Below are positions 30,674-38,909 of a stretch of DNA of 64,000 nucleotides, piece after piece. Source of the DNA: Halomicrobium salinisoli (GTDB lineage Archaea > Halobacteriota > Halobacteria > Halobacteriales > Haloarculaceae); assembly GCF_020405185.1 (NCBI RefSeq), contig NZ_CP084463.1:496001-560000 (forward strand), read 5' to 3'. Below the pieces are notes generated by a model, which was not told the DNA's origin, made no database searches, and saw nothing but the letters and a program-made list of their open reading frames with translations. A program made the translations under genes and the position numbers. Within the stretch, counting starts at the first letter, position 1; each line of letters starts with the position of its first letter.

Positions 30674-32503
30674 CTACGGCGCGTAGTAGTACTCCCCGTC
30701 CCGCTTCTGCTGCTTGTCCAGCTGCGAGCCGGGCTTGTTGATCCGGGGCCGGCCGGTCCGCTCGTCGCGGCGGAAGGTCACGTCGAGGTTCGAGAGGAAT
30801 TGGTTCATGCCCTCGCGCATGCCGACGGGCGGGCTGGCCTGGCCGTGTCTGGCGGGCTCGCCGTCGAAGACGAGCAGGCGGTCCGACAGCAGGTCGATCA
30901 TGTAGATGTCGTGGTCGATGACCATCGCCGTGGCGTCGTTGTTCTCGGCGTAGCGGCGGATGGCGTCGGTGGCGAGCACGCGCTGCTCGACGTCGAGGTG
31001 CGCGGAGGGCTCGTCCAGCAGGTAGAGGTCGGCGTCCTTCGAGAGACAGGCCGCGATGGCGACCCGCTGGCGCTCCCCGCCGGAGAGGTCGGTGAGGTCC
31101 TGCTCCATCACCGGCTCTATCTGGAGCGGCTTGGCGATCTCCGTGTTCCAGTAGGAGCTGCCGAAGTCGTCGGTGATCGACGAGAGGAACGCGTCGACCC
31201 GCATCGGCTGGTCGATCTCGATGTACTGGGGCTTGTAGGCGATGTCCAGCTCGGCGTCGACCTCGCCCTCGTCGGGTTCGAGGCGGCCGGCCAGCATCTT
31301 CGCGAACGTGGACTTGCCGATCCCGTTCGGGCCGACCACGCCCAGCACCTCGCTCTCGCGGATGTCGCCGCCCTCCACTTCGAGCGAGAACTCGCCCTCG
31401 CCGTAGGACTTCGCCAGGTCGGGGTACTCGATGACCACGTCGCCGGCGCTCACCTGGCGGGGAGCGTGCTCCTCGAACTCGATCTGCTGCTGGCGAAAGC
31501 GCATGTTCTCGTTCTCGAGGTAGCCCGAGAGGTACTCGTTGATGCCGTTCTTGGTGGACTTCGGGCTCGTGATGATACCGTACGCGCCGGGCTCACCGTA
31601 GGCGACGTGCAGCGCGTCGGCCAGCAGGTCGAGGATGGCGAGGTCGTGCTCGACGACCAGCATCGAGCGGTCCTCCTCCTCGGCCAGCTCCTGGATCAGC
31701 CGCGCGGCGGTCATCCGCTGGCCGATGTCCAGGTAGGGCGTGATCTCGTCGAGGAAGTAGAAGTCCGCGTCCCGCGCCAGCGTGGCGACCAGCGCGACCC
31801 GCTGGAGCTCGCCCCCGGAGAGGTTGTCGACGTCGTTGTCGACGACGGGGCCGATGCCGACGCGTTCGATCAGGTCCTCGAGCGCGCCGCGCTCGTCGGT
31901 CGACTCGAGTAGCTGTCGGGTGGTCCCGTCGAACTGGTCGGGGATCTGGTCGACGTACTGGGGCTTGCGGGCGACCGTGACGTCGCCGTCCCGGAGCTCC
32001 TCGAGGTAGCCCTGCAGTTCCGTCCCGCGGTACTCCTCCAGCACGGCCTCCCAGGACGGCTCGTCGTCGAACCGACCGAGGTTCGGGGTCAGCTCGTCGG
32101 CCAGGATGTGGACGGCCGTCGTCTTCCCGATGCCGTTGGGTCCGAGGATGCCCGTCACGCGGCCCTCCTGGGGCGCGGGGAGGCCGTACAGCGAGAAGGC
32201 GTTCTCCCCGTAGCGGTGGACGGGCTCGTCCTGTAGCTCCTGGGGCAGGTTGATGATCTCGATGGCGTCGAACGGGCACTTCTCGACGCAGATGCCGCAG
32301 GACTCGCCCAGACAGATCTCCTCGGAGATGCTTATCTGCTCGGGCGTGCCGTCGAACTCCTCGCCCTCCTCGAAGCGCTCCTCACGCGTGACGATGCACT
32401 CCTTGCCCGTCCGGTTCGGCGGGCAGAAGTTCGCGCACTCGTAGTTACACCGGTCGGGCTGGCACCGATCGAGGTCGACGACGGCGATGCTGTCCTCTGC
32501 CAT
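30674..32503 (-). CDS. Ribosome recycling ATPase RLI/ABCE1
   Basis: This 609-residue protein splits post-termination ribosomes into subunits and is essential in archaea and eukaryotes. The N-terminus binds two [4Fe-4S] clusters (C14, C19, C23, C27, C36 and the ferredoxin-like CLGESCGICVEKC). Two ABC domains follow, with P-loops GPNGIGKTT and GPNGIGKST, signatures LSGGELQR and LSGGERQR, and Walker B ending in DEI and DEP. The ATG at 32503 (MAEDSIAVVDLDRC) fits the family. It lies 2 bp after the EMC6-like gene. Confidence 0.95.
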   Translation of the reverse strand: MAEDSIAVVDLDRCQPDRCNYECANFCPPNRTGKECIVTREERFEEGEEFDGTPEQISISEEICLGESCGICVEKCPFDAIEIINLPQELQDEPVHRYGENAFSLYGLPAPQEGRVTGILGPNGIGKTTAVHILADELTPNLGRFDDEPSWEAVLEEYRGTELQGYLEELRDGDVTVARKPQYVDQIPDQFDGTTRQLLESTDERGALEDLIERVGIGPVVDNDVDNLSGGELQRVALVATLARDADFYFLDEITPYLDIGQRMTAARLIQELAEEEDRSMLVVEHDLAILDLLADALHVAYGEPGAYGIITSPKSTKNGINEYLSGYLENENMRFRQQQIEFEEHAPRQVSAGDVVIEYPDLAKSYGEGEFSLEVEGGDIRESEVLGVVGPNGIGKSTFAKMLAGRLEPDEGEVDAELDIAYKPQYIEIDQPMRVDAFLSSITDDFGSSYWNTEIAKPLQIEPVMEQDLTDLSGGERQRVAIAACLSKDADLYLLDEPSAHLDVEQRVLATDAIRRYAENNDATAMVIDHDIYMIDLLSDRLLVFDGEPARHGQASPPVGMREGMNQFLSNLDVTFRRDERTGRPRINKPGSQLDKQQKRDGEYYYAP

Positions 32504-32505
32504 CG

Positions 32506-32805
32506 TTATAGTTGGGCGGTCGTCAGCAGGATTCCCCAGGAGACGAACCAGAGCGCGAACGTCATGAACGCGACGTAGAGGTAGTCCTTCTTCGAGAAGT
32601 CCTCGACGTCGACGCCGATCAGCCGCAGGATCGGGAACTGCGCGAGGATCGCCGCCGCCATGACGATCACGCCCAGCTCGTCGCCCGGGCCGGCGGCGAC
32701 CATGCTGGCGGCGACGCCGGCGGACAGCCCGCCGATCGCCGCCACCGTCGTCACCGTGAGCCCGCGCAAGTGGGGGCTCATTCCCTCGACCGTGTCCGTA
32801 GCCAT
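32506..32805 (-). CDS. EMC6-like membrane protein
   Basis: This 99-residue protein has three membrane helices (about 15-36, 44-62, 75-97) and a short cytoplasmic N-terminus, like haloarchaeal EMC6-related proteins. In eukaryotes EMC6 belongs to the ER membrane insertase; archaeal counterparts are proposed partners of Oxa1-type insertases. It is upstream of RLI in the same operon. Confidence 0.78.
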   Translation of the reverse strand: MATDTVEGMSPHLRGLTVTTVAAIGGLSAGVAASMVAAGPGDELGVIVMAAAILAQFPILRLIGVDVEDFSKKDYLYVAFMTFALWFVSWGILLTTAQL

Positions 32806-32952
32806 GGTCCAAGGTCGGCCACCCGGGACCAAAAGCCGCCCGGTTCGGTCGCCACCCAGACGCGGCCGTCGGCGCTCTCTCCCCGGACGCGACGGCCGCC
32901 TCGCCGCCTCACTCCTCAATCTTTATGGCGAACGCGCGACTCGTACCACGTG

Positions 32953-33219
32953 ATGACCGAATCCGACGGGGAGGCCCTCGCTGACCTTCCGCCGAGCGCA
33001 AAGCTCGTGTACAAGGTTCTGGAGTACGACGGTCCGCTCACCCAGAAGGGCATCGTCGAGGAGTCGATGCTCTCGGCGCGGACCGTCCGCTACGCGCTCG
33101 AACGGCTGGACGAGGTGGGCGTCATCGAGGAGGACGTGTACTTCGCCGACGCCCGGCAGAACCTCTACGAGATCAGTGAACCCGCCGCCGAGCAGGCCGA
33201 CGCCGCCGTCTCCGACTGA
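32953..33219 (+). CDS. MarR/TrmB-like winged-helix protein
   Basis: This 88-residue, almost purely HTH protein has LPPSAKLVYKVLEYDGPLTQ, then the recognition helix SARTVRYALERL. It belongs to a strongly conserved haloarchaeal single-domain family annotated as MarR. TATA-like CTTTATGG is about 29 bp before the ATG. An 80-bp palindromic element follows the stop codon directly. Confidence 0.87.
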   Translation: MTESDGEALADLPPSAKLVYKVLEYDGPLTQKGIVEESMLSARTVRYALERLDEVGVIEEDVYFADARQNLYEISEPAAEQADAAVSD

Positions 33220-33220
33220 G

Positions 33221-33300
33221 ATACCGACTGTCGCTGCCGTGCTCCGGTTCGTCCGCCCGACTGCGGCGGTCGACCGGAACCGACCGACATCGGTCCGTAC
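33221..33300 (+). repeat. 80-bp palindromic element, copy A
   Basis: It starts 1 bp after a stop codon with ATACCGACTGTCG and ends CGACATCGGTCCGTAC. It has an inner CCGCC/GGCGG hairpin (about 33253-33270). It aligns over its whole length with copy B at 56199-56281 (same order: left arm, GGTTCG, inner hairpin, GACCGACA, right arm). Confidence 0.6.
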
Positions 33301-33434
33301 GACCGCCCTCCCCGCTGTTCTCTCCGTCCGCGGCTCACTCGCACCCCTCCACCGGTTCCGTCCGCGTCGCGCCGACCAGCGACTGCGCCGGCCCGCCGTT
33401 CGGGCCGCGCCACGGGGGCGAGCGCCGCCGTCGG

Positions 33435-33986
33435 TCACCGGTTCCCGGCCAGGTCCTGTAGCTCGTCCACCGCGTCCATCGCCGTCCGGATCCGCCGTTC
33501 CAGCCGCTCGAGGTCGGTCACCCGGTGTCGCTCCCGCGGCTCGTGTACCAGACGCGCCCTGTAGTCCTGGGTGTCCCTGACGTCGACGGCGAGGTCGTCC
33601 GGGACGACCCCGTAGTGGCCGAGCAGGTCGAACGTCTTGGCGTCGCCCAGTTCGTCCACGACCGCGCGTCCGTTCACGCCCTCCCTGTCGCGGTACTCCG
33701 CCGCCAGCAGCTCCCGGGTGAAGAGCTCGCGGCCGAGGTCGTCGAGCACCTCGGAGGCGATGGCGAAGAAGACGACCAGTTCGTCCCGATGGCCGCTCAG
33801 GAAGTCCATGTAATCGCCGTCGGCGCGCTCGATGGCGTCCCGGAGCGACGCCGCCCTGTCCCGCAGATCGGACTCGAGCGTCGGCACGACCCACCCGGTG
33901 GCCGCCGTCGTCGAGGCCGCCGCCGCCGTGAACGTCGCCGATTCACCGTCCTCCGAGTCGCCGTCGTCTCCAGCGTCCCCGGTCAT
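33435..33986 (-). CDS. HEPN-like protein, possible ribonuclease
   Basis: This 183-residue, mostly helical protein has an acidic/Ala/Thr-rich N-terminus (1-35), then helices. R143-A-R-L-V-H148 (in DYRARLVHEP) matches the R-x4-H signature of HEPN RNases. HepT-type toxins have R-x4-H-x-Y; here the last position is Pro. HEPN proteins act as toxins, antiviral RNases or regulators. No nucleotidyltransferase antitoxin is adjacent; the neighbour is a divergent winged-helix gene at 34117. TATA-like CTTTTGG is about 28 bp upstream. The HEPN call rests on the motif and helix content only. Confidence 0.6.
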   Translation of the reverse strand: MTGDAGDDGDSEDGESATFTAAAASTTAATGWVVPTLESDLRDRAASLRDAIERADGDYMDFLSGHRDELVVFFAIASEVLDDLGRELFTRELLAAEYRDREGVNGRAVVDELGDAKTFDLLGHYGVVPDDLAVDVRDTQDYRARLVHEPRERHRVTDLERLERRIRTAMDAVDELQDLAGNR

Positions 33987-34116
33987 CGTGGTGACAGCAT
34001 CGCCGGCCCGGTCCAAAAGCGTGTGCGCTCGGTCGGAGCGACCGACGGGCCGCCGGTACGTGCCCGATACCTGCCACGTCCGGCCACGGTAAGGGCGTCG
34101 GGCGCGTAGCCGTCGC

Positions 34117-35019
34117 ATGGTCACGCTCGACGACCGGGACACGGCGACGCTCTGGCGGCTCCGCCGGGGCGACGCCGACGTGGCGACGCTGGCCGAGACG
34201 GTCCGGTGCGACCCGGAGTCCCTCCGCGACCGGCTGTCCGAACTCGCCGACAACGGGCTCGTCGCCCCCGTCGACGGCGGGTATCGCATCACCAGCGACG
34301 GCGAGCGCGTCCTCGCGGCCAGCGGGACGGGCGCCGACGACGACCGGATCGACACGCCGCCCGACGTCGAGCAGCGGATCGAGTCGTTCGACCTGCGGGC
34401 CGACAGGGAGGCCGCGGTCCGGTCCGCCTTCGCCGTCCTCCACTACTGGGGCGACGCCACGCGGGGGGAGATCGTCGACGCCGTCTACAGCGAGGACCCC
34501 GCGGGGTACGAGACGCGCAACGCATGGTGGGCGGAAGGCATCCGGGACTACCTGGCCGACCTCCCCACCGTGGACCCACCGGACTCGCCCGACGCGCCCG
34601 GCGCCCTGTGGCGCTACGGGGGGACGCCGACCGTGGCGGAGCTGACCGACGACGGCCGCGTGCTCCTCGAGCGGGCGGTGACGCCCTTCAGCGTCCGGTT
34701 CGGGATCGAGCGGCTGGATCTCTCGGGCGACGAACGGGCGGCGGTCCGGGCCGCCGTCGACTGGCTCGTCCGCGAGGGCGAGGGCGACGCCGAGGGAATC
34801 GCCGACGCGGTGTATTCCGAGTACTCGGGCGGCTACGACTCGCCGGAGGAGTGGTGGGTCAGTTGCGTCGAACCCGCGTTCGAGGCGATACCGGGCGTCC
34901 AGCGTGCGGACGGAGACGGAGAGCGGTGGCGCTATCGGCAGCGGTCGACCGGCCGGACGTCGACCGATCCCGGCGCGGGTCTGTCCGACGAGTCGCTGGC
35001 GTCGGACGAGGAGCCGTGA
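34117..35019 (+). CDS. Winged-helix protein with a duplicated domain
   Basis: This 300-residue protein has an N-terminal HTH (about 1-70; LAETVRCDPESLRDRLSELA). Two related domains follow (about 87-168 and 197-273), sharing AVYSE, GY and WW at matching positions (AVYSEDPAGYETRNAWW and AVYSEYSGGYDSPEEWW) and ending in WRY. The acidic tail is disordered. It is probably DNA-binding; the duplicated domain is not known to me. It is divergent from the HEPN-like gene with 130 bp between starts. Confidence 0.75.
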   Translation: MVTLDDRDTATLWRLRRGDADVATLAETVRCDPESLRDRLSELADNGLVAPVDGGYRITSDGERVLAASGTGADDDRIDTPPDVEQRIESFDLRADREAAVRSAFAVLHYWGDATRGEIVDAVYSEDPAGYETRNAWWAEGIRDYLADLPTVDPPDSPDAPGALWRYGGTPTVAELTDDGRVLLERAVTPFSVRFGIERLDLSGDERAAVRAAVDWLVREGEGDAEGIADAVYSEYSGGYDSPEEWWVSCVEPAFEAIPGVQRADGDGERWRYRQRSTGRTSTDPGAGLSDESLASDEEP

Positions 35020-35037
35020 CGGGATCCGTGTCCGCGT

Positions 35038-35769
35038 TTACGACGACTTCGCCACGACGTCTCCGTCGTGCTCGACGACGACGGTCTCCGGTTCCGAAGA
35101 CACCGATCCGGAGATCTCGTATTCGAGCTGGTTCTCGAGGGTACACACGGTCCCCTCTGGTGGGGCGTCCGTGGCCACCGACAGCGTCAGCTGTCCGTTC
35201 TGATACGTGACGTCGTCCAGCAAGGCGTCGTAACACGTCTGAATCTGAATCGTCCCGTCGACGGAGACGTCCGTTCCGTCGACGCGAACGGTGGCGTCGT
35301 TCTCTGTACCGACGCTCGAATCGGTGATACGGAAGCCGAAGCCCGATACCTGGTGTTCGTGGACGACTTCGACCTCCGCGGGCTCGCTCGTCGTGGCTAC
35401 CGTCACCTCGTAGTCGACTGCGGAGGCCGTCGTCCCCCTCCGACCGCGAGTCCGCCGACTGGCGCCCGACTCGTCTTCGTTGAATCCGACCACCACGGTC
35501 AGTACGCCGTCGTCGAGCGACGCCGCGAAGTCGGTCAGTTCGACCGGATCGTTCGTCGGCCCGGTGACGGTCCCGGTCACGGTAATCGTCCGTCCGTCGT
35601 CCGACCTGGAGACGTCGTGGGCGTCGTACCGTGCCGCACTGGGTCCCCACGTGGCAAATTCGACGGCGGCCTCGGACTTCGTGGCGGTCCGACGGGCCGA
35701 CGCAGCGCCGGTCGCACCGAGGAGGGCTGTACTGGCGAGGGTCCGCTTCAGGAAGTTACGGCGTTGCAT
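35038..35769 (-). CDS. Tat-exported beta-rich protein of unknown function
   Basis: This 243-residue protein begins MQRRNFLKRTLASTALLGAT, a clear twin-arginine signal. The mature part is Thr/Val/Asp-rich beta structure with two cysteines (QTCYDALL and GTVCTLEN) that may pair. It has no anchor or lipobox, so it is probably released. The start at 35769 puts the signal at the N-terminus; an upstream in-frame ATG is less likely. The AT-rich ATGTAAAGATATTTG upstream holds the promoter. Confidence 0.8.
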   Translation of the reverse strand: MQRRNFLKRTLASTALLGATGAASARRTATKSEAAVEFATWGPSAARYDAHDVSRSDDGRTITVTGTVTGPTNDPVELTDFAASLDDGVLTVVVGFNEDESGASRRTRGRRGTTASAVDYEVTVATTSEPAEVEVVHEHQVSGFGFRITDSSVGTENDATVRVDGTDVSVDGTIQIQTCYDALLDDVTYQNGQLTLSVATDAPPEGTVCTLENQLEYEISGSVSSEPETVVVEHDGDVVAKSS

Positions 35770-35894
35770 CCGAGTAATCAATCCGCTGGTTGTAACAAAT
35801 ATCTTTACATTACACGCGGACATCACGAATTGCGAATCGGAAACGGCGGATCTGCTACCCGGCGCCGGGCCGCGTTACCCCCATCACGTGGTCG

Positions 35895-37766
35895 TCAGGA
35901 CGGAACGACGCTGATCGTCTTCCCGCGGTCGATGGCCTGTTCGAGTTCCTCGGCGATGGCGCTCCCGCGGGAGACCTGTATCTCGCCGCCGCGGGAGACG
36001 GTGGCGGTGAACAGGTAGTCGCCGTCGGCCTGCACCTCGACGGTGTCGCCCTCGTGGCCGTCCATGGGGACGACGACGTGGCGGGACGTCACCTCCGGCG
36101 TGACGGCCTGGCTGCTCTGACTGGCGCCGGCGCCGGCGCTGCCACCGCCTCCGCCCCCGCCCTCGCCGCTGCCGGTCGAGGGCTTCTCCGAGAGGGTGCG
36201 GACGTCGATGTCGATGCCGAGGCGGTTCTCCACGTCGGAGATGCGGCCGCCGCCCTTGCCGATCACGCGGGAGATGTCGTCGTCCTCGACCCAGACGACC
36301 GCGGTGTCGGAGCTCTTGAGTTCGACCTCGACGTGGCCGTGGGCGATCGAGCGGATCTCCCGCTCGATCTCCTGCTTGGCGATGCGGTCGACGCCGGTAT
36401 CACGGCCGTTTCCCTCGCCCTCGTCCAGCGGGACGGTGACGACCTGGCGGTTGAACGTGTAGATCTCGTAGGCGGGCTTGCCCGTCTCGAAGTCGCTGAC
36501 GAGGATGACCGGGCGCGCCAGGTCCTCCTCCATGAGGCCCTGCGGGACTTTGACCTCGGTCGTGACGTCGTAGACGGTGTCGATCTCCCCGGCCTCGATG
36601 TAGACGACGGTGTCGACGACCTGCGGGATCAAGCCGAGTTCGACGCGGCCGATCAGCCGCTGGAGGGCGTCGATGCCGCGGGTGGCGTGGACGACGCCGA
36701 CCATGCCGACGCCGGCCAGGCGCATGTCCGCGAACACCTCGAAGTCGTCGGTCTTGCGGACCTCGTCGTAGATGGTGTAGTCCGGCCGGACCATCAAAAG
36801 CGAGTCGGCGGTCTTGGCCATCGAGCCGCCGAGTTCGGTGTACTGGGTGATTTCGTCGCCGACCTGGAGGTCGCGGGGCTTCTCCATGGTCTTGACGGAG
36901 AAGCCCTCGTCGGCGAGGAACTCGCCGACCGCCTGCGCGAACGTGGACTTGCCGGCGCCGGGCGACCCCGAGATCAGGACGCCGCGCTGGCGCTCCAGGA
37001 GGCGCTCCTGCAGTTCGTCGGCGTGCTCGTAGTCCGCCATGTCGGTCTTGACGATGGGGCGGACGGCGGTGATCTCCAGGGCGTCGGCGAACGGCGGCCG
37101 GGCGATGGCGATCCGCATGTCGCGGAACTGGACGATGGTCATGCCCGGCTCGTCGAGTTCGACGAAGCCGTCGGGGCTGGCGCGGGCGCCCTCCTCGATG
37201 TTAGCCGCGTACTCGCGGATCTCCGCCTCGTCGGCGGGGTCGTCGCGGATCGGCTGGTACTCCATGTCACCGATCGAGCCCCGCTTGGCGTGCGGTCGCA
37301 TGCCCGCCCGGAGGTGGACGCTCATCGTCCCCTCGTCGAAGAAGTTCTCGATGGTCAGCCGCTCGAAGTCCCGCACACGCGGCTCGACGTACTCCACGTC
37401 GAGGCCCTTCGACTGGGCCACCTCCGCCTGGACGTCGTCGCTGGTGACCAGCGTCGCGCCGCGGTCGGCGGCGACGTCGCGGATCAGGGCGTCGATTTCG
37501 CCCTCGGCGGCCTCGCGCTTCTCGACGGCGTCCGGCCGCCGGCCGACGTACTCGACGTCGATCTCGCCCTCGTCGGAGAGGTCGACCAGCCGCTGGAGCT
37601 CCTCCAGCCCCTCCCAGCCCGTCTCGCGGCCGTCGTTGGCCTGGGACTCCAGTTCGCCGACGACGGCCTCGGGAACGACCACGGTGGCGCCCGCGAACTC
37701 GCCGGACTCCACGCGCTCGGACACGCGACCGTCGATGATCACGCTCGTGTCCGGTACGATTTCCAT
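35895..37766 (-). CDS. PIN-domain KH-domain ATPase (PINc/VapC family ATPase)
   Basis: This 623-residue protein has an N-terminal PIN nuclease-like domain (1-130; acidic residues D6, E38, D92, D110). It has a central PilT/secretion-type ATPase with Walker A GSPGAGKST at 267-275, and a KH RNA-binding region with VIGKGGGRI (about 495-503). After a Gly-rich linker comes a TRAM-like tail. This archaeal architecture suggests ATP-driven RNA processing or remodelling, but its substrate is not known. The ATG at 37766 gives MEIVPDTSVIIDG. An unusual G-tract region lies just upstream. Confidence 0.9.
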   Translation of the reverse strand: MEIVPDTSVIIDGRVSERVESGEFAGATVVVPEAVVGELESQANDGRETGWEGLEELQRLVDLSDEGEIDVEYVGRRPDAVEKREAAEGEIDALIRDVAADRGATLVTSDDVQAEVAQSKGLDVEYVEPRVRDFERLTIENFFDEGTMSVHLRAGMRPHAKRGSIGDMEYQPIRDDPADEAEIREYAANIEEGARASPDGFVELDEPGMTIVQFRDMRIAIARPPFADALEITAVRPIVKTDMADYEHADELQERLLERQRGVLISGSPGAGKSTFAQAVGEFLADEGFSVKTMEKPRDLQVGDEITQYTELGGSMAKTADSLLMVRPDYTIYDEVRKTDDFEVFADMRLAGVGMVGVVHATRGIDALQRLIGRVELGLIPQVVDTVVYIEAGEIDTVYDVTTEVKVPQGLMEEDLARPVILVSDFETGKPAYEIYTFNRQVVTVPLDEGEGNGRDTGVDRIAKQEIEREIRSIAHGHVEVELKSSDTAVVWVEDDDISRVIGKGGGRISDVENRLGIDIDVRTLSEKPSTGSGEGGGGGGGSAGAGASQSSQAVTPEVTSRHVVVPMDGHEGDTVEVQADGDYLFTATVSRGGEIQVSRGSAIAEELEQAIDRGKTISVVPS

Positions 37767-38204
37767 GTCCGAACCTTGGCCGTCGCCCCTCAAAAGGGTG
37801 TGGAGTGCCGACGGAGCCCTCGGGTCGTCTCTCCGGCGCTCGACGGCGTGTTCCGTGTGGGAGTGCAGTGGCGGGGTGCGGAGAGCGACGGGATGGAATA
37901 CGGTGGGGGAGTGCGCGTGGAGAGTGGTGGGAAGTGCGCGTGGAAAGCCGTTGGGGGGAAGGGGAGTGTGAAGAGTGGCAGTGGGAGTGCGTGTGGACAG
38001 CCGCTGGGGGAAGGGGAGTGTGGTGGGGGGAAATGGGGGGTGAAGGATGGTGGGGGGATTACAGTCGTCCGGTCACCGGGCCGGACGCAGATATGTTTTG
38101 GTGATGGATACACAAAAAATTACTTGCCGTTTCACCGATCGAGACCGGCCCCGGCGTCACTGTTGGCTCACCCGGAGAACGGGCGGGAGCGGCCGGAGAA
38201 TCCC
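37767..38204. other. 438-bp gap: G-tract repeats with G-quadruplex pattern, then an AT-rich stretch
   Basis: Bases 37855-38060 are purine-biased on the plus strand. A 37-bp unit is repeated at 37933-37970 and 37986-38022 (AGTGCGCGTGGAAAGCCG versus AGTGCGTGTGGACAGCCG, each followed by G-tracts). G-runs at 38006-38010, 38013-38016, 38025-38030, 38035-38040 and 38052-38057 have loops of 2, 8, 4 and 11 nt, a canonical quadruplex arrangement. Bases 38090-38125 are AT-rich. It lies downstream of urtE and upstream of the PIN ATPase, both minus-strand. No gene is credible. Confidence 0.7.
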
Positions 38205-38909
38205 TCAGACCGCCAGGTACCGTTCGAGGTCGTCGTCGCCGGCGAGGTCGTCGGCGCCGAGTTCGTCGACGACGGTGCCGCGTTCCATCGCGTAACACCG
38301 GTCGGCCATCTGGCGGATCACGCCGAGGTTCTGCTCGACGAACAGGACGGTCGTCCCCAGTTCCTCGTTGATCGCGCGGATGTCCTCGCCGATCCGGTCG
38401 ACGATCGACGGCTGCACGCCCTCGCTGGGCTCGTCCAGCAGGAGGAGGTCGGGGTTGGCCACCAGCGCGCGGGCGATGGCGAGCATCTGCTGCTGGCCGC
38501 CCGACAGCGTCCCGCCGTCCTGCGTGGCCCGCTCCTCGAGGACGGGAAAGAGGTCGTAGACCTCGTCGTACAGCGTCTCCGCGGAGCCGGCGTCGACGTG
38601 CTCGCCCATCCTGAGGTTCTGCTCGACGGTGAGGTCCGGGAAGATGCCCCGGCCCTGCGGGATGTATCCGATCCCGGCGCGGGCGCGGGCGTCGGCGGGC
38701 GCGTCGGTGACGTCCTCGCCGCGGTACCGGACGCTCCCGCTCTCGGGTTCGAGCAGCCCCATCGCGGTCTTCATGAGCGTCGTCTTCCCGACGCCGTTCT
38801 TGCCGACGACGCCGACGATCTCGCCCTCCTCGACGGCGAGGTCGACGTCGCGGAGGACCGGCGTCGCGCCGTAGCCGGCGGTCACGTCGGCCAGTTCGAG
38901 CAGCGCCAT
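38205..38909 (-). CDS. urtE: Urea ABC transporter ATP-binding protein UrtE
   Basis: This 234-residue LivF-type ATPase has P-loop GKNGVGKTT, signature LSGGQQQM and Walker B LLLLDEP. Its place in urtABCDE next to the urease genes makes urea the likely substrate. Its ATG shares an A with the urtD stop codon (TGATG), so it is coupled. It is the last gene of the operon. Confidence 0.88.
   Translation of the reverse strand: MALLELADVTAGYGATPVLRDVDLAVEEGEIVGVVGKNGVGKTTLMKTAMGLLEPESGSVRYRGEDVTDAPADARARAGIGYIPQGRGIFPDLTVEQNLRMGEHVDAGSAETLYDEVYDLFPVLEERATQDGGTLSGGQQQMLAIARALVANPDLLLLDEPSEGVQPSIVDRIGEDIRAINEELGTTVLFVEQNLGVIRQMADRCYAMERGTVVDELGADDLAGDDDLERYLAV

Noticed and set aside
28839..30686. 615-codon plus frame crossing the channel gene and hairpin region
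   Set aside because: It is out of frame with the pentapeptide repeats. The part over 30150-30674 is translated hairpin DNA (recurrent SLRS/THGSLRS strings).
37790..38113. Pro/Ser-rich minus frame of 107 codons in the G-tract region
   Set aside because: The Pro richness simply reflects C-runs on that strand. No start context, homology pattern or haloarchaeal acidity is present.
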